From contig OX359202.1 of assembly GCA_947172415.1 (NCBI GenBank), forward strand, positions 4,388,899 to 4,452,898: 64,000 nt of DNA, given 5' to 3'. This document shows positions 22,744-35,300 of the stretch, one piece after another (position 1 is the first letter of the stretch; each line of letters begins with the position of its first letter). Source of the stretch: Chondrosia reniformis. Taxonomy: Eukaryota; Porifera; Demospongiae; Chondrillida; Chondrillidae. Below the pieces are notes generated by a model. That model was not told the DNA's origin, searched no databases, and saw nothing but the letters and a program-made list of their open reading frames with translations. The translations under genes and the position numbers were made by a program.

Positions 22744-23950
22744 TTAAATGATTATTTTATTACCAGTGTACATGCTTGGTTGACTAACGATATAGATTGC
22801 ATAGAGATTACAGCTTTTCAGTACATGTATAATTCTAATCAAATCTTTTGTTAGATTGTCATTTTTCTTAGTGCACACAGCACAGGATCCTCCCATCAAC
22901 ATATGGTGAACATGGCAGCTCTGACTTGGTACATTCAACTGAGTGGAAATGGGCTAGTGATGGGTCAGTGTTAGCACCAGTTCCTGGATCAGCTTCTGCA
23001 TTTGCATCAACACTTGATGGTGGATCTACGACCTTCTCTATTGGAACATATACTCCATCACTCATCATATATCCATAGTACTCCCTACTCCACCCAGGTA
23101 ACTTGCTTGTTGAACACATGGCTTATCTGGTTGCTACATAACACACTACACATGGCATGTTGTCATACGTAGTTAGCTCGAGGTGATGAAGTTGGCCATC
23201 TCTGATACTCCACTCCATACAGAGGAGATCTAGATGCAGCTACATTCCACTTGGTACCAGCTGCTCTACCACTATACAGTGCCACAGCTCCAGATAGACA
23301 GTCATCACGACCCCATCTAATGTAGGTACTTTCTGAATTAGTGTCACCTTATCACCAATGTCTCCTTTCTGACCTTTGTACCCTGGATATCCCAGTTGAC
23401 CTCTCTCTCCTTGTGACCCTTGTATGCCAGGTGGACCTTGATCACCCTGATCACCTTTGACTCCTCTCTTCCCCCATCTCCCTTTTCTCCCTTGAGTCCT
23501 GGTCTGATGGAGCACTCTCCTCCCAGTTGGTCAGTATCATTGCATCTCAAAGTTTGTCTCAACTGCTCTTGTATCACTTGTGTCAATGCTTGAGCTATCA
23601 AGGTAATGATGCTAGACAGTTGTTGAGATGGTGAGGAATCAGTATCCGAGGACCTTCTCTCACGACTTAATGATTCTGGGAGAATATTGTCAAGAGATTA
23701 TCCTATTTCCTTAGTTCTGTGAGGAAGCAAAAAATTGGTCTCTTTAGAACAGGAACAATAATTCTTATTTTCTTCCAACACTTTAATTTTTTCTTTCAGT
23801 ATGCCAACTCAATAGTCAGTTTATTGAGCATTTTACTTAATATTCTCAGCTTCTGTGATGAAAATTTAACAGTACCTTTTAAGTGCTCTGTGTCAGTATG
23901 ACCAACAAGAATATTAATACCAATTAGAGTAAGAAAAAAGGTGATCATAA
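22744..23950 (-). pseudogene. Short-chain collagen pseudogene (tandem copy)
   Basis: Reads as the neighbouring collagen gene broken by several frameshifts. An ATG at 23950 opens a signal-like segment (MITFFLTLIGINILVG). The pre-collagen helix and Gly-X-Y region follow in shifting frames (23601-23344 and 23515-23240). The C-terminal domain is shortened and resumes in another frame at 23119-22868 (PGWSREYYGYMMSDG, ELPCSPYVDGRI). Much of the domain between is missing or diverged, and reading continues past the normal CTK end. Identity to the intact copy is high in the collagenous part, so decay after tandem duplication is fairly recent. Confidence 0.85.
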
Positions 23951-24839
23951 TGCCATAAAAGACAATATATTAGACTAAGTGCTATGAATGCTATGTGTCT
24001 AGCTAGCTATATATATAGCTATTTTTATACTTTGCTGTACATATGTAAGTCTTCAGTGTTTCTAAAGATGAACTTCAGATTAAGGCCTATACTATAAGGT
24101 CGGGAGCTATCATTTGGCAGGTTTCTATATAGGTATTTAAATATATACATACATATGTATACAGAAGCACTATACAAATCATACACTGTATATATACATG
24201 TACGTATAGGTACATATAAGTATGTTAACTTGCTATTGCATATACATACGTATATTATATCTCAGAGTACTATAGATGACAGGTACCATTATGAGAACCA
24301 CATATATATGCATGTTTTTTAATTAATCTGACACACGTATACATATATATAACTATAATCACTATATAAAATCACTGTATACGTACAGTATATGTTGTAT
24401 ATGTAGGTATATATATTAGTATGTTTACTGAAAAATGTAATGCACCTACAGTACATTTATATGTTATTATATCTCAGAGTACTATAGGTGAAAATAGATG
24501 CATGACAGGTGCCATTAGATGTTTTCAATTAACCTGACATAACATATATGTATAAGGACTTTGCATTATATATTTCTTATACTCACATGCAATTCTAGGA
24601 AGATATAAAGGCTTCATGATTGATGCATGCGCAATATATATATTCTTTGTATATTACAGTATGTGGTTCTTCAGCTCATGATCAGTTGGATGTACTTATA
24701 TGGTTTCTAAACAATAAATGGAAGAGAAGACTTTAGAAAACAGATGCAACCAACAGAACTCAAGATCCATGCTCTGATAGATCTGTATTTGACTACTGCT
24801 TTCTGAGTAGTTAGAAGTGATGTGTATAGTTATATTAAG

Positions 24840-24915
24840 TTTCAGTATGCCATTTCTGCATGGTTAGCCTTACCATATGATCACTGTCTTGTTTCGTTAC
24901 TTTTTCTAGATGTTC
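24840..24915. repeat. Dispersed repeat, copy 1
   Basis: TTCAGTATGCCA, TTAGCCTTA and ATCACTGTCTTG, then TTTCGTTACTTTTT. The same order of words occurs at 32681-32750 and 51309-51365, both in introns of the receptor genes. Family unknown. Confidence 0.65.
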
Positions 24916-25134
24916 CATGGCCAATCACTGTTGCAGGTACTGCCATCCATACTTCTACCTTCATTTTTGAATGCTTTCATTCAACTTTTTATATTGTGTC
25001 ATTAACAAACCTATAATTCATAAGGAGTATAATTAGACTGGTCTATATCTAATGAATCTGGTGGAGTTTTATGATTGCCTACGTATACCTTTCTCATATA
25101 CTACTCTCACAGTGATGACATATGATTGTTGTTG

Positions 25135-25655
25135 GTGCAAATGTAAGGGTTCAAAGAAATGGTTTCAAGAGTCACTAATGAAAGGTGCTATTCCTAGTAA
25201 CAGAAGCAGTCACATTTCTGCATGTGGAAAATTAATATATCTAGGTTCTTCCCAAAAGAGTTACAATTGCATGCCTCAGCAGCAATGTTCACTCCATGTT
25301 TTCCATCTTATACTTATTGTAATATATTAAGGTGCAAGTGTATATTATTGTAACACTGCAGTGTTATATATAGATTATGTAATATACATACACAGCAGTG
25401 TTATAGCACATTGTGCAAATCATAGGGTTCAAATAAATGGCTTCAAGAGTCACTAGTGAAAGGTGTTATTCCTAGTAACAGCAACAATCATTTTAGTATG
25501 TACTGTATGTGGTAAAATTAATATATAATAAGATTAGTAAGTCAGTGTGACTGCATGGCAGAATATATAGTCCCAAGGACTCTTCCCAAAGAGTTACAAT
25601 TGAATGCCTCAGCAACAATGTTTACTCCATGTCTTCCATCTTATGCTAAAATGTA
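25135..25655. repeat. Pair of ~190-230-bp imperfect direct repeats
   Basis: 25135-25325 and 25425-25655 share GGTTCAAA(G/T)AAATGG, TTCAAGAGTCACTA, TATTCCTAGTAACAG, AAAGAGTTACAATTG and TTTTCCATCTTAT-like ends. A local tandem duplication is likely. The open frames here do not look like protein. Confidence 0.75.
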
Positions 25656-26303
25656 TAACTATATATTTGTTTTAATCCAATTGAGGTGCAAGTACATGTG
25701 TAATTGAATCATTTCTATACATGACAGCTTGTTTTGATGTAAATGAGTCATTCTTAGTATGTATGTATATGGCAGGTTGTTCTAATCCATGAATAGGATT
25801 GGCTCAATTATATACATCAGAAAAACCTAAAAGAAGCTATGGTAAATTCATATGCATCAGTAGTAAACTATATTCCAAGCTGCATCAGCTTCTTTTAGTA
25901 AATTGCCTTACCACAAAATGTATACTCTTTAAAAATTTTACTATATATGGTGAGAGTCATTTCCCACCTTGAAGGTAAATTGATCAGGAGACTATATATA
26001 TATATGATATCATGATAGCTTTTGTAGGGTTTTATGGAGGCCCTCTTTCACTTGATTGAGAGATATAGGTATTTAGCTAATATAGGAAGTTCCTATTCTT
26101 AGGTGTGTTATATTTAACTACATACAAAATAGGTTGACTAGAGCTGAAGTCATTTTGTTCTGGTAGTTTAAGAGTGACAAATTAAACGTTTAATCTGAAA
26201 TAGAATCGAAGCTGTATACACTAACTAATGTGTATTCAAAGATAAGTGTTCTTCACTTAAGACTCATGCAGAACGTTATATACTAGAATACATACTAGAT
26301 GCG

Positions 26304-29300
26304 ATGAGAAATCTCACTGTCCTTTCATTTCTGGCAATATTTGCTTTGGTGCACGTGTTTCAATCGTTTGTTTCAGCAGGAAATGCGAACAGTAAGTGAC
26401 CATTCTAATCTGGTATGTCATTAGCTAATGATGAATGTTTATGGGGTTTAACTACTATTATATATGAATGCTAATTGTGTTCAAAATAAAGAGAAATTAC
26501 ATATATATACAGTACAAGTTACAATATACTAAGGTAAATTAATCTAAATAAATAAATAATTAAATAAACAAGTAGTTCGAGTTTAAAAAACTCGTGGGGC
26601 GCCAGGCGCCCCTAAGTAAACTCGAACTACTTGGCTGCTTCTCATAGATATCCGGTTAACCGATTTCCGATCGACTCTTGTTGGCCGTCAATTTTTCAAG
26701 GCCATATCTCGCAGAAAACGTTTTTACGCAAGCTTTACGTTACATAGTATTAGTAAGGGTGGTTTTTAAGTCCATTTCGTTCGTTCACTGTTCTACGCTA
26801 AGGAAGAGAAAGCTAATTTTAAGCTAGAAAACGAAAGCTAGCCGAACGTCCGCCATTTTTTGACAGATATATACAGTACAAGTTACAATATACTAAGGTA
26901 ATCTAATATAAATAATATAATATAAATAAATAATTCATATGGCTCCAAGAAAGGACCTAGAAACAAAATGGGCATATCATCATAAAGTTTAGGGTATAAA
27001 ACTCATTTTAAATTGAAGGGATTTTTTATTTAGGCCTCCGTTTGTTAGAAAACGGAGGACAAAGTCTGCATATAAAATGCCATAGGACTATAGAAAACCT
27101 ATAGGAAATTTATATTGAAACCAAGTGTTATATTCATAAAAATTTTCAATTGGTCAGATCACTTTGAAACTAACATATATCATGGTACATGTCTATGACA
27201 AACATCTGGCGAAATTTTGTTTAATTAAAATTGCAAAATAATCGAGATATAATAAAGAATTCAAGGTTATGATTGTGCAATCTGGTGATGTATTATGATG
27301 TTTTGTATTGCGTCACCGACACCCTCGTATGTCGCTCCCTTGTGTACAAGTTACAAAATGGTCTCTAACCCTGTTGATTATGCCAATGCATGCAACCAAC
27401 CGTCGGTGTTCTTAGCTCCCTCACAAGGCAAATCAAATCTGCTGTGGTTATTAGCTGAGACCCCTTTAATACTGGAGCCTTTGTTGATATATGGCATGCA
27501 GATGCATCATCTTCAGTCTATACTAAGGTGTGAAAAGGTAATTGGTAGGCCATGTGTTCTACCTTGCAATTGGATGATCTGTATCAACTACTACTCTCTA
27601 TGCAGTAGTTGAGGATTTCAAAGCCTGCAACAGTACTAGTGTGACTAAAGTCTTGTACTGTTTAAAATACTGATTATCCTAGGGGTCACTTGGATCTCTT
27701 TAAATTTGTAACTTGCACTGTGTAGCTAGTACTTGATTGTAATTTTAATATTACATAGTCACTTGGATCTCTTAAATTTGTAACTTGTACTGTGTAGTAC
27801 TTGATTGTAATTTAATATTTTATATATTTGCTAGTAACTTGCACTGTGTAGTATATATATATATATGCAAGTGACTCCCAAGATAATCACGCTGAGGTAT
27901 ATAATATAATACGGATGCAAATGACTCCCAAAATAATCACAATCAGGTATATTAAACGCTACAAGACTTTAGCCACACTGAAATTCTCAACTGCTGCATA
28001 CAGAGTAGTAGTCTCTACAGATCATATAAGGTTAAACGCATGGCCTTCCAATTACCTTTTCACACCTTAGTATAGACTGAAGATGATGCATCTGCATGCC
28101 ATTATCAGCAAAAATTCCAGTCTTATGCAGGGGATCTCAGCCAATAATCACCGCAGATTTGACTTGCCTTGAGTGTGAGCTAGGAGTACCGTTGCTTGCT
28201 TTCATGCATTCACATAAACAACAGGGTGAGAGACAATTTGGTAACTTGCACACAAGGGACATTGTTCAGGAAATAAATTAAAGGCCCCAGCCTTTATGTT
28301 CCTTGTGTGCAAGTTACCAAATTGTCTCTCACCCTGTTGTTTATGTGAATATGAGGTGTTAATTGATAATACATTGAATAGGGCGGCCATGTTTTTTTTC
28401 GGCCATCCCTACTTATAGAGTACTACCGTACTCTATGATATACAAGACTACGAACAGGAAGCCATACGTTAACATAATTTCTGAAAACAATATAGGGGCG
28501 CCTGTGGCGCCCCAAAAATTATGTAATTAAATAATTCATATGGCTCCAAGAAAGGATCTAGAAACAAAATCAAGACTGACAAAATTTTGCTCAATCACTA
28601 ATTGGAAGCAACTTCAATGATTCATCAATTTAAGATAGTTTTGAAGTATTTAAAAATAGTATAGAAAAGATATTTCTCTTGGTGCAAACAGGCAGCAGCT
28701 ATTAATTGACAGACTTTTACATATATAAGACAGCTTTTGGTGCTAAAGATGGCACAGAAGCCTCATATATACACCTGTAAGGTCTGGAGTACTGAGGTCT
28801 ATCGTTCAGCAGCACATATCATGGCCTTTCGTATATGTTATTTTATATAGCCTTATCAAATGTATAGTATATCATGAACTTTTCCCAATTTACAGATCCT
28901 TCTAATGTTACTTGTCATGTGGGAGAAAATTTGGAAAATATCATAACATTTGCCCCTGTTATAAACATTCCTATTGGTTGTGATGTCTGTGTAGAATTTG
29001 GTGATAATGCCACACTTGCGTCACTCTTCTGTCAACCAGTAACTACAAGATTATCAGTGGACTGTGTCATCAAAAGTCCTGAAGGATTGACTCCAAATGA
29101 GCTTACCGAAATTTATGATGGTTTCCAAGTGGCCTCTGCTAGTCGGATCTCTATGTTTGGACTTCTAGCAAATCCTGAAGATCCTGCTCCACCAAGAATA
29201 CTTGGAGATTGGACATGTACCTGCAACAACTCTGATATAACAATAATTAGTATTTCAAGACTTGGTCCATGCCGTAAGTTAATTAAGTATGTGAATCTAT

Positions 29301-32300
29301 AAATTTTGTAGTAATATGGTGTTGTTTGAATTAATCAATGGTTGACTTGACAAGATTTGAACTAAACATCAAATTTTCATCAGCACAGATTGAGAGCATT
29401 AATTAATATATAGCCACTTTATAACTTTATAATAATAATACTAACAATTTATATATGTAGTTATGAAGTTGCCTTGATTATGTTCCATAGAACAGCTGAG
29501 ACATATAATTCTAGCCTCAGGACTGCTTAGAGAAGCATTCTAGTATATACAAGCAACTCTGCTCTATCTACATACCCTATGGACTTAACAATATTATAAG
29601 CCTATATAACATTTTGAAGCTGAAAAAGGATTTATTAATTTTGGATCTTTACAATCACCTATGCTTGAGCTCCATTCTAAAGTCAACAGACAATCATAGT
29701 CATACTAGTTACCTGTGACCCAGAAAAATTCCACTGTACAAGAACTTGTGGTGCATGGCTTTCTACTTATATTATTGATTAAAGATCGATGCACACACTT
29801 CAGCCAGCCTATATATACCCAGCAAAAACTTACAAACAGGGTTATTAATTAAAAACTTAGAAAACAATTCAGACTGACATAACAACTTTCCTCTTTTAAC
29901 TGGATATCTAAATTTAATAAACATCCGACCCCATAGTCATATAGATTCATAAAGCTGCTCACACAAATGCACTACCAAGTGTATGCATGCCTTTTTATAT
30001 AGATTTCTATAAATTCAGCCTACAAGCTTCTTTATAGTGTTAGTGAATAATGTTATTCCATATATTGGATCCAAGTCCATGTTGAAGCATATAGTCTTCT
30101 TCATTGCAAAAGACATAATCAGTTTAATCTATATAAGATTACTACATAACTGTATTGTTGTGTATATGTAGGTAAGTCCATAAAGGGGAAACAATTAAAT
30201 ACTTAATATTGTATATACAGACTGTAAACATTAAAATATGATTAACATATTTCCATATTTATAGGGGCTACTACAGTACCTGTCATTCGAAAGACTACTC
30301 CTGGAACACATATCAATAGGTCAATGGAGGACATTTCAGTTAATGTTGGTGAAGATGTCCACATCTCCTCAGGACAGAGAGCTACCATAGTGTGTGACCT
30401 GGAAGAACGAGGTTATCCACCAGCAGTAATACATTGGACCAGGCCTGACCATGCAACATTTTATTTGCATCACAATGAGATTGTAACATCTGAAAATGCC
30501 GTGAAGATTTCATATGTGACAGAAGCATTTGAGGGAACTTACTGTTGTATTGCCCAAAATGATGTAGGAATGGATGAGGCTTGTACCAAGGTGTCACTGC
30601 TTACTCCACCACCTCTACTTACTGCAACAACAGGTATATACAGCTTTATAGACCCAGTAATGCATACTCTACATGTATTATATAAAATAAACATTTTTTA
30701 GAACATAATCTATGCATTACATACAGTATACATATTATATAGGCCTCTGCAGCTACCTACGTATAAAGGTTATTCATCACAATATCAATCTGATTATATA
30801 TGAGTAACTGTAGACTGCATTAATAAATAGTAATAGTTTAAACAAGGTTTGGTATAAGGAAGTTTGACTGTATTGCGTTTGACTCATGTCAGTTGCTATG
30901 AACCTTTCCAATGATCTGCCAATTATGGACTTCTAATACAAGTCTTAGAGTTGCCAATTGCAAGTGAATTCATCTGGTCCTACCAGTAGAATGAAGGTTT
31001 TCCGATTTTCATATCACTGATCATGATGTATGCATTATTTTGCTCTTCTAAAGGCATTAACAGTTTGGATTATTTATATTAACTCAGATTGTAGTGAATT
31101 AAGATAAATTAGATTGATAGTGAAGATTGCTCGACAAATGAACTCAGTAAATTTATATAGTTTTGCATCATCACAAACAAAAAACGTACAGATTGTACAT
31201 GCATCAAGAATTTAGTAGATTTAGTTATTATATATTTTAAAATATATATATTCTAAGAATGATGTACGTATATAATATTTTTTTCAAGGTTGTCCTAGTG
31301 GAATGTACAATTGTATATTGACTGGAAGGTGTGTAGATATTGCAGTCTTATGTGATGGAATTAATGACTGTGGAGATACTGATCCTGGATCAGATGAGGT
31401 GGAAGCTGTTTGTAGTAAGTTATCAATGTGTGGTGACAGGTGTATATCTCCATTCTTTCACTGATACTGATATATATGTATATAGTGAAACCTTATTCTG
31501 GAATACCACGTTATGTGAAAGTTGCAATTGGTTTATCAGATACTGTAAGATTTCCTGTCAATGTGATGGTGTATCTTGACTGTCAACAATTTGCTCAATT
31601 ACTATTTGGAAGCAACCTCAATAAATCATTAGTTTTGTTCATGTGGTCAATTCAATGGGTTCATGGAAATAGAATATTTTTTATAGATATCCCTGAATAT
31701 GGGGAGCAAGTGTATATAATTGACAGAATTAGGATAGCCGATGATGCTGAATATAGCACCGAAGCCTCATACACCTGTGAGGTCTGCAGTATAACTGAGC
31801 TCGAGGCCAATTGTTCAACGGCTACCACACATATCATGGCCTTTGGTATGTCATTTTTATATAGCCTTATCAAATGTATAATATATCATGAACCTTTCCC
31901 AATTTACAGATCCTCCTAATGTTGCTTGTCATGTGGGAGAAAATTACATAACATTTACACCTGTTATTAACATTCCTATTGGTTGTGATGTCTGTGTAGA
32001 ATTTGGTGATAATGCCACACATGCTTCACTCTTCTGTCAACCAGTAACTACAAGATTACCAGTGGACTGTGTCATCAGAAGTCCTGAAGGATTGACTCCA
32101 AATGAGCTTGCAGACATTTATGATGTTTTCCAAGTGGCTTCTGTTAGTCAGATCGCTATGTTTGGATTACTAGCAAATCCTGAAGATCCTGCTCCACCAA
32201 GAATACTTGGAGATTGGACATGTACCTGCAACAACTATGATGGAATAGCAACTAGCATTTCAAGACTTGGTCCATGCCGTAAGTACTGAATTAATTCCAT

Positions 32301-35300
32301 CCTATAAAATAGGCCTTATCATGCATATTGAAGATGTCTTCTACAGTAAATTGTCGTTCATAAATTATACCTTCAAAAAGTAACGTGACGTTTCAAATAT
32401 TATAACCGCTATAATTAGATATATATCAATGATTAGATATATCAAGGGAAGCACATATATATTTGCACTTGTATATTGTAAATGTCAACGTTTTAAGCAT
32501 AAAGAAATATTCTATATAATAATAGTTGCTGTTACTTATGTACGCTCTTCTAAATCGGCTAAAACATGTCTCAATATTTTAATATGTTCACAAAGTGCAT
32601 GATTAAGGCCCAATTCCGAATCTCGTCTAAATCTTTTCGATGGTTCATCTTTGAATAATTTTGAGCGAAGTGATGTGAATTTCAGTATGCCACTTGGTTA
32701 TATACCTTTATCACATAATCACTGTCTTGCTTTGTTACTTTTTACAGATGTGCTATTTATGAATGTTTTCCATATATTTTGCATTTGTATTACTATATAT
32801 ATGTATATATAGAGAGAGAGAGCGAGAGATTTTCCTAAATGCTGAATCCTTCTCTCTATATATATATGTATAGCAAGGAAATAGACAAAAGTGTTTTAAT
32901 ATATATTTCTCTGATATATAAGTACATGTTAAAAATAATATTTTTATATCTATAAGTGGATTATATACGGCTCATTAGTGAAAATAGCACTAACTCAAAT
33001 GAAGGGACAGTTGAAGTGTTTTTTGAGGGTGTTTGGGTAAAGATATGTGAGGAGTCTTGGGACAAGCAGGTGGCTGAAGTGGTGTGTAACCAGCTTGGCT
33101 ACCCAAGAGCATTAAGTGCAACAACAAGTGGTTACATTGAAGGAGGGGATGGTGTTGCTTGCTTGTTTGGAATTAGATGCAGAGGAAATGAAAAGGAATT
33201 AAGAGAGTGCCAACAAAAGAATTGGAAGCATACAATCCCCTCCAAGCAATATGCTGCTGTTATATGTCAACTGCAAGGTATGTATAGTTGTAGTATGCAG
33301 CTGAATGCATATACATATATATTAATGTAATTATAATGTACGTACAATGTCATATATGTATGTATATAATCAAGTATATAGTACACAGTGCATGTTACAA
33401 AACCTACGGATAGCTATATACAATGAAGTTTAATGAGTTAGCGAAGTTATTGAACAACAAGAATTAATTTTCTTTAAATAGAATGTATCAATCCATGCAT
33501 AGCTCTTCATTAGCAATATATACAAAGGGAAAAGGCCATCTATTATCCAACATCGTTATACTTTATAACAATGCTATGTATAAGCTCAATAAGAATTTGT
33601 AACCCAGTATAACAGTAGCAATGAATCTATACAGTATATATAAATATAATCCAATTTATATATATGTGTCTGTTTTATGTATTCAGTTTTACCCATGACT
33701 AGTGATGATCAAGTAGTCTTCTCTCTTATTGGACTGCTGGTATTTGCTTTGCTTATAATTATCCTTTCAGTTACCCTAGTGTTTGTGAGATGGCAGCACA
33801 AAAAGAAACTAAGGTATATATATATATATATATATTGTGTATATATACGTACAATATTACTGCCACTAGCTGTTAAAGCTGTATGAAAGAAATATGTATA
33901 TTATATGGAAAGAATTCAACATTATATGTATCCATATATATACATGCAGTTAAAAGCATACATCCAATTGTTTAATTTTCACTTGATTTGATATACAAGG
34001 GCTGGTAAACTGAAAAGATTTGAATTAAGAGACAGGAATAAAAATGTAAGTTGTATATCATTAATTATAAGTATATTATATTAATTAGATTACCTTAGTA
34101 TGTTGTAACTTGTACTGTATATAGGAACACCTGCCTTTGGTGGGCTTATATATATATGTATATACCTGCTATAGCGATCTAAGCACTATATACATTAGCA
34201 ACAAAAAGCAAAAAGTAATACCAAGGTGGCCATTTTAGCAGGAGCGATAATTAAATTCCTTCCTTAATTAGGTCTCCCTTTCTTAGTAAATGGTGGGCAA
34301 GTTCAAAATTACACAGTATTTTAAGCCATTTTGATTCTAGACTACCTGAACTTATTTAGGACTTCTGTCAAATTGAATAAATACTTGTGCTGAATGCATG
34401 CTGACTTCATATTTCAGCTTTAGTCCTTACCTTTTGGCTATAACTATATATTATGCATTATATATGAACCAAGGAATGTGGGGAAATGGGATTGATGGGA
34501 CAATGCTTTGATCTGGCCAAGATGACTCATTCAATTAAAATGAGCATTTGCAGATTTAATGTTTGTATATATAACTCCCCTACACAGTGTTGAATATACT
34601 GCTACATCACTATTAACATACTATTCAGTTCTATTCAGCACTTCTGGTTGAGTTGGACGAGGATTGGGTGTTTTCGAGAGATGATGTCACAATCTTGAGA
34701 AATATTGGTTGTGGTAACTTTGGTGAAGTCCAGTTAGCACTTATTCCACATGATATTAAGAATACAAGAGCACAAAAGCATTTCAGGATGAGTGAGAAGG
34801 ATAACTCAGCTCTAAGTTCCAATTTAGTAGTGGTTAAAAGGCTTAAAGGTAAGTACGCATATAATATACGTACATGCGTGTACATAGCATTTTCATCAGT
34901 TAAAGCAAATTAATGTAAATTATGAACTAAGAGATTATCATGCAGTCATCCTTCTTCACTAGTGAAAAGGCTTAAGGGTAAGTAAATACGTAAGAGAGAT
35001 GAAGGGTTATTGAACTTCAGCAACATGAATTCATAATGATTGCAACAAGCACTCCCAATTCCTCCATAATATACATACATGCGTGTACATAGCATTTTCA
35101 TCAGTTAAAGCAAATATATTGAATTATTAACTAAGAGATTATATATATTTAGATGGGGGCAATATATAGCGTGATTAAATATTATAATAATATACATATA
35201 TACAGGCATTAATGTGTGTATTATATATATATGCATGCGCAGGAACATACTCAATTGAAGAACAAATGGCCTTTGTAAAAGAGTTCAGAATCATGCAGAG

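Larger units (their letters stand above)
23951..26303. other. AT-rich intergenic region with repeats
   Basis: No gene supported. It is dense in TATATA and TACGTA runs at 23990-24650. It holds a dispersed repeat at 24840-24915 and two imperfect direct repeats at 25135-25325 and 25425-25655. The promoter of the receptor kinase gene must lie at its right end. Confidence 0.6.

Noticed and set aside
27295..28390. Open frames of 61-105 codons in receptor intron 1
   Set aside because: They lie on the arms of the foldback element, read similarly on both strands because of the inverted repeat, and show no protein features.
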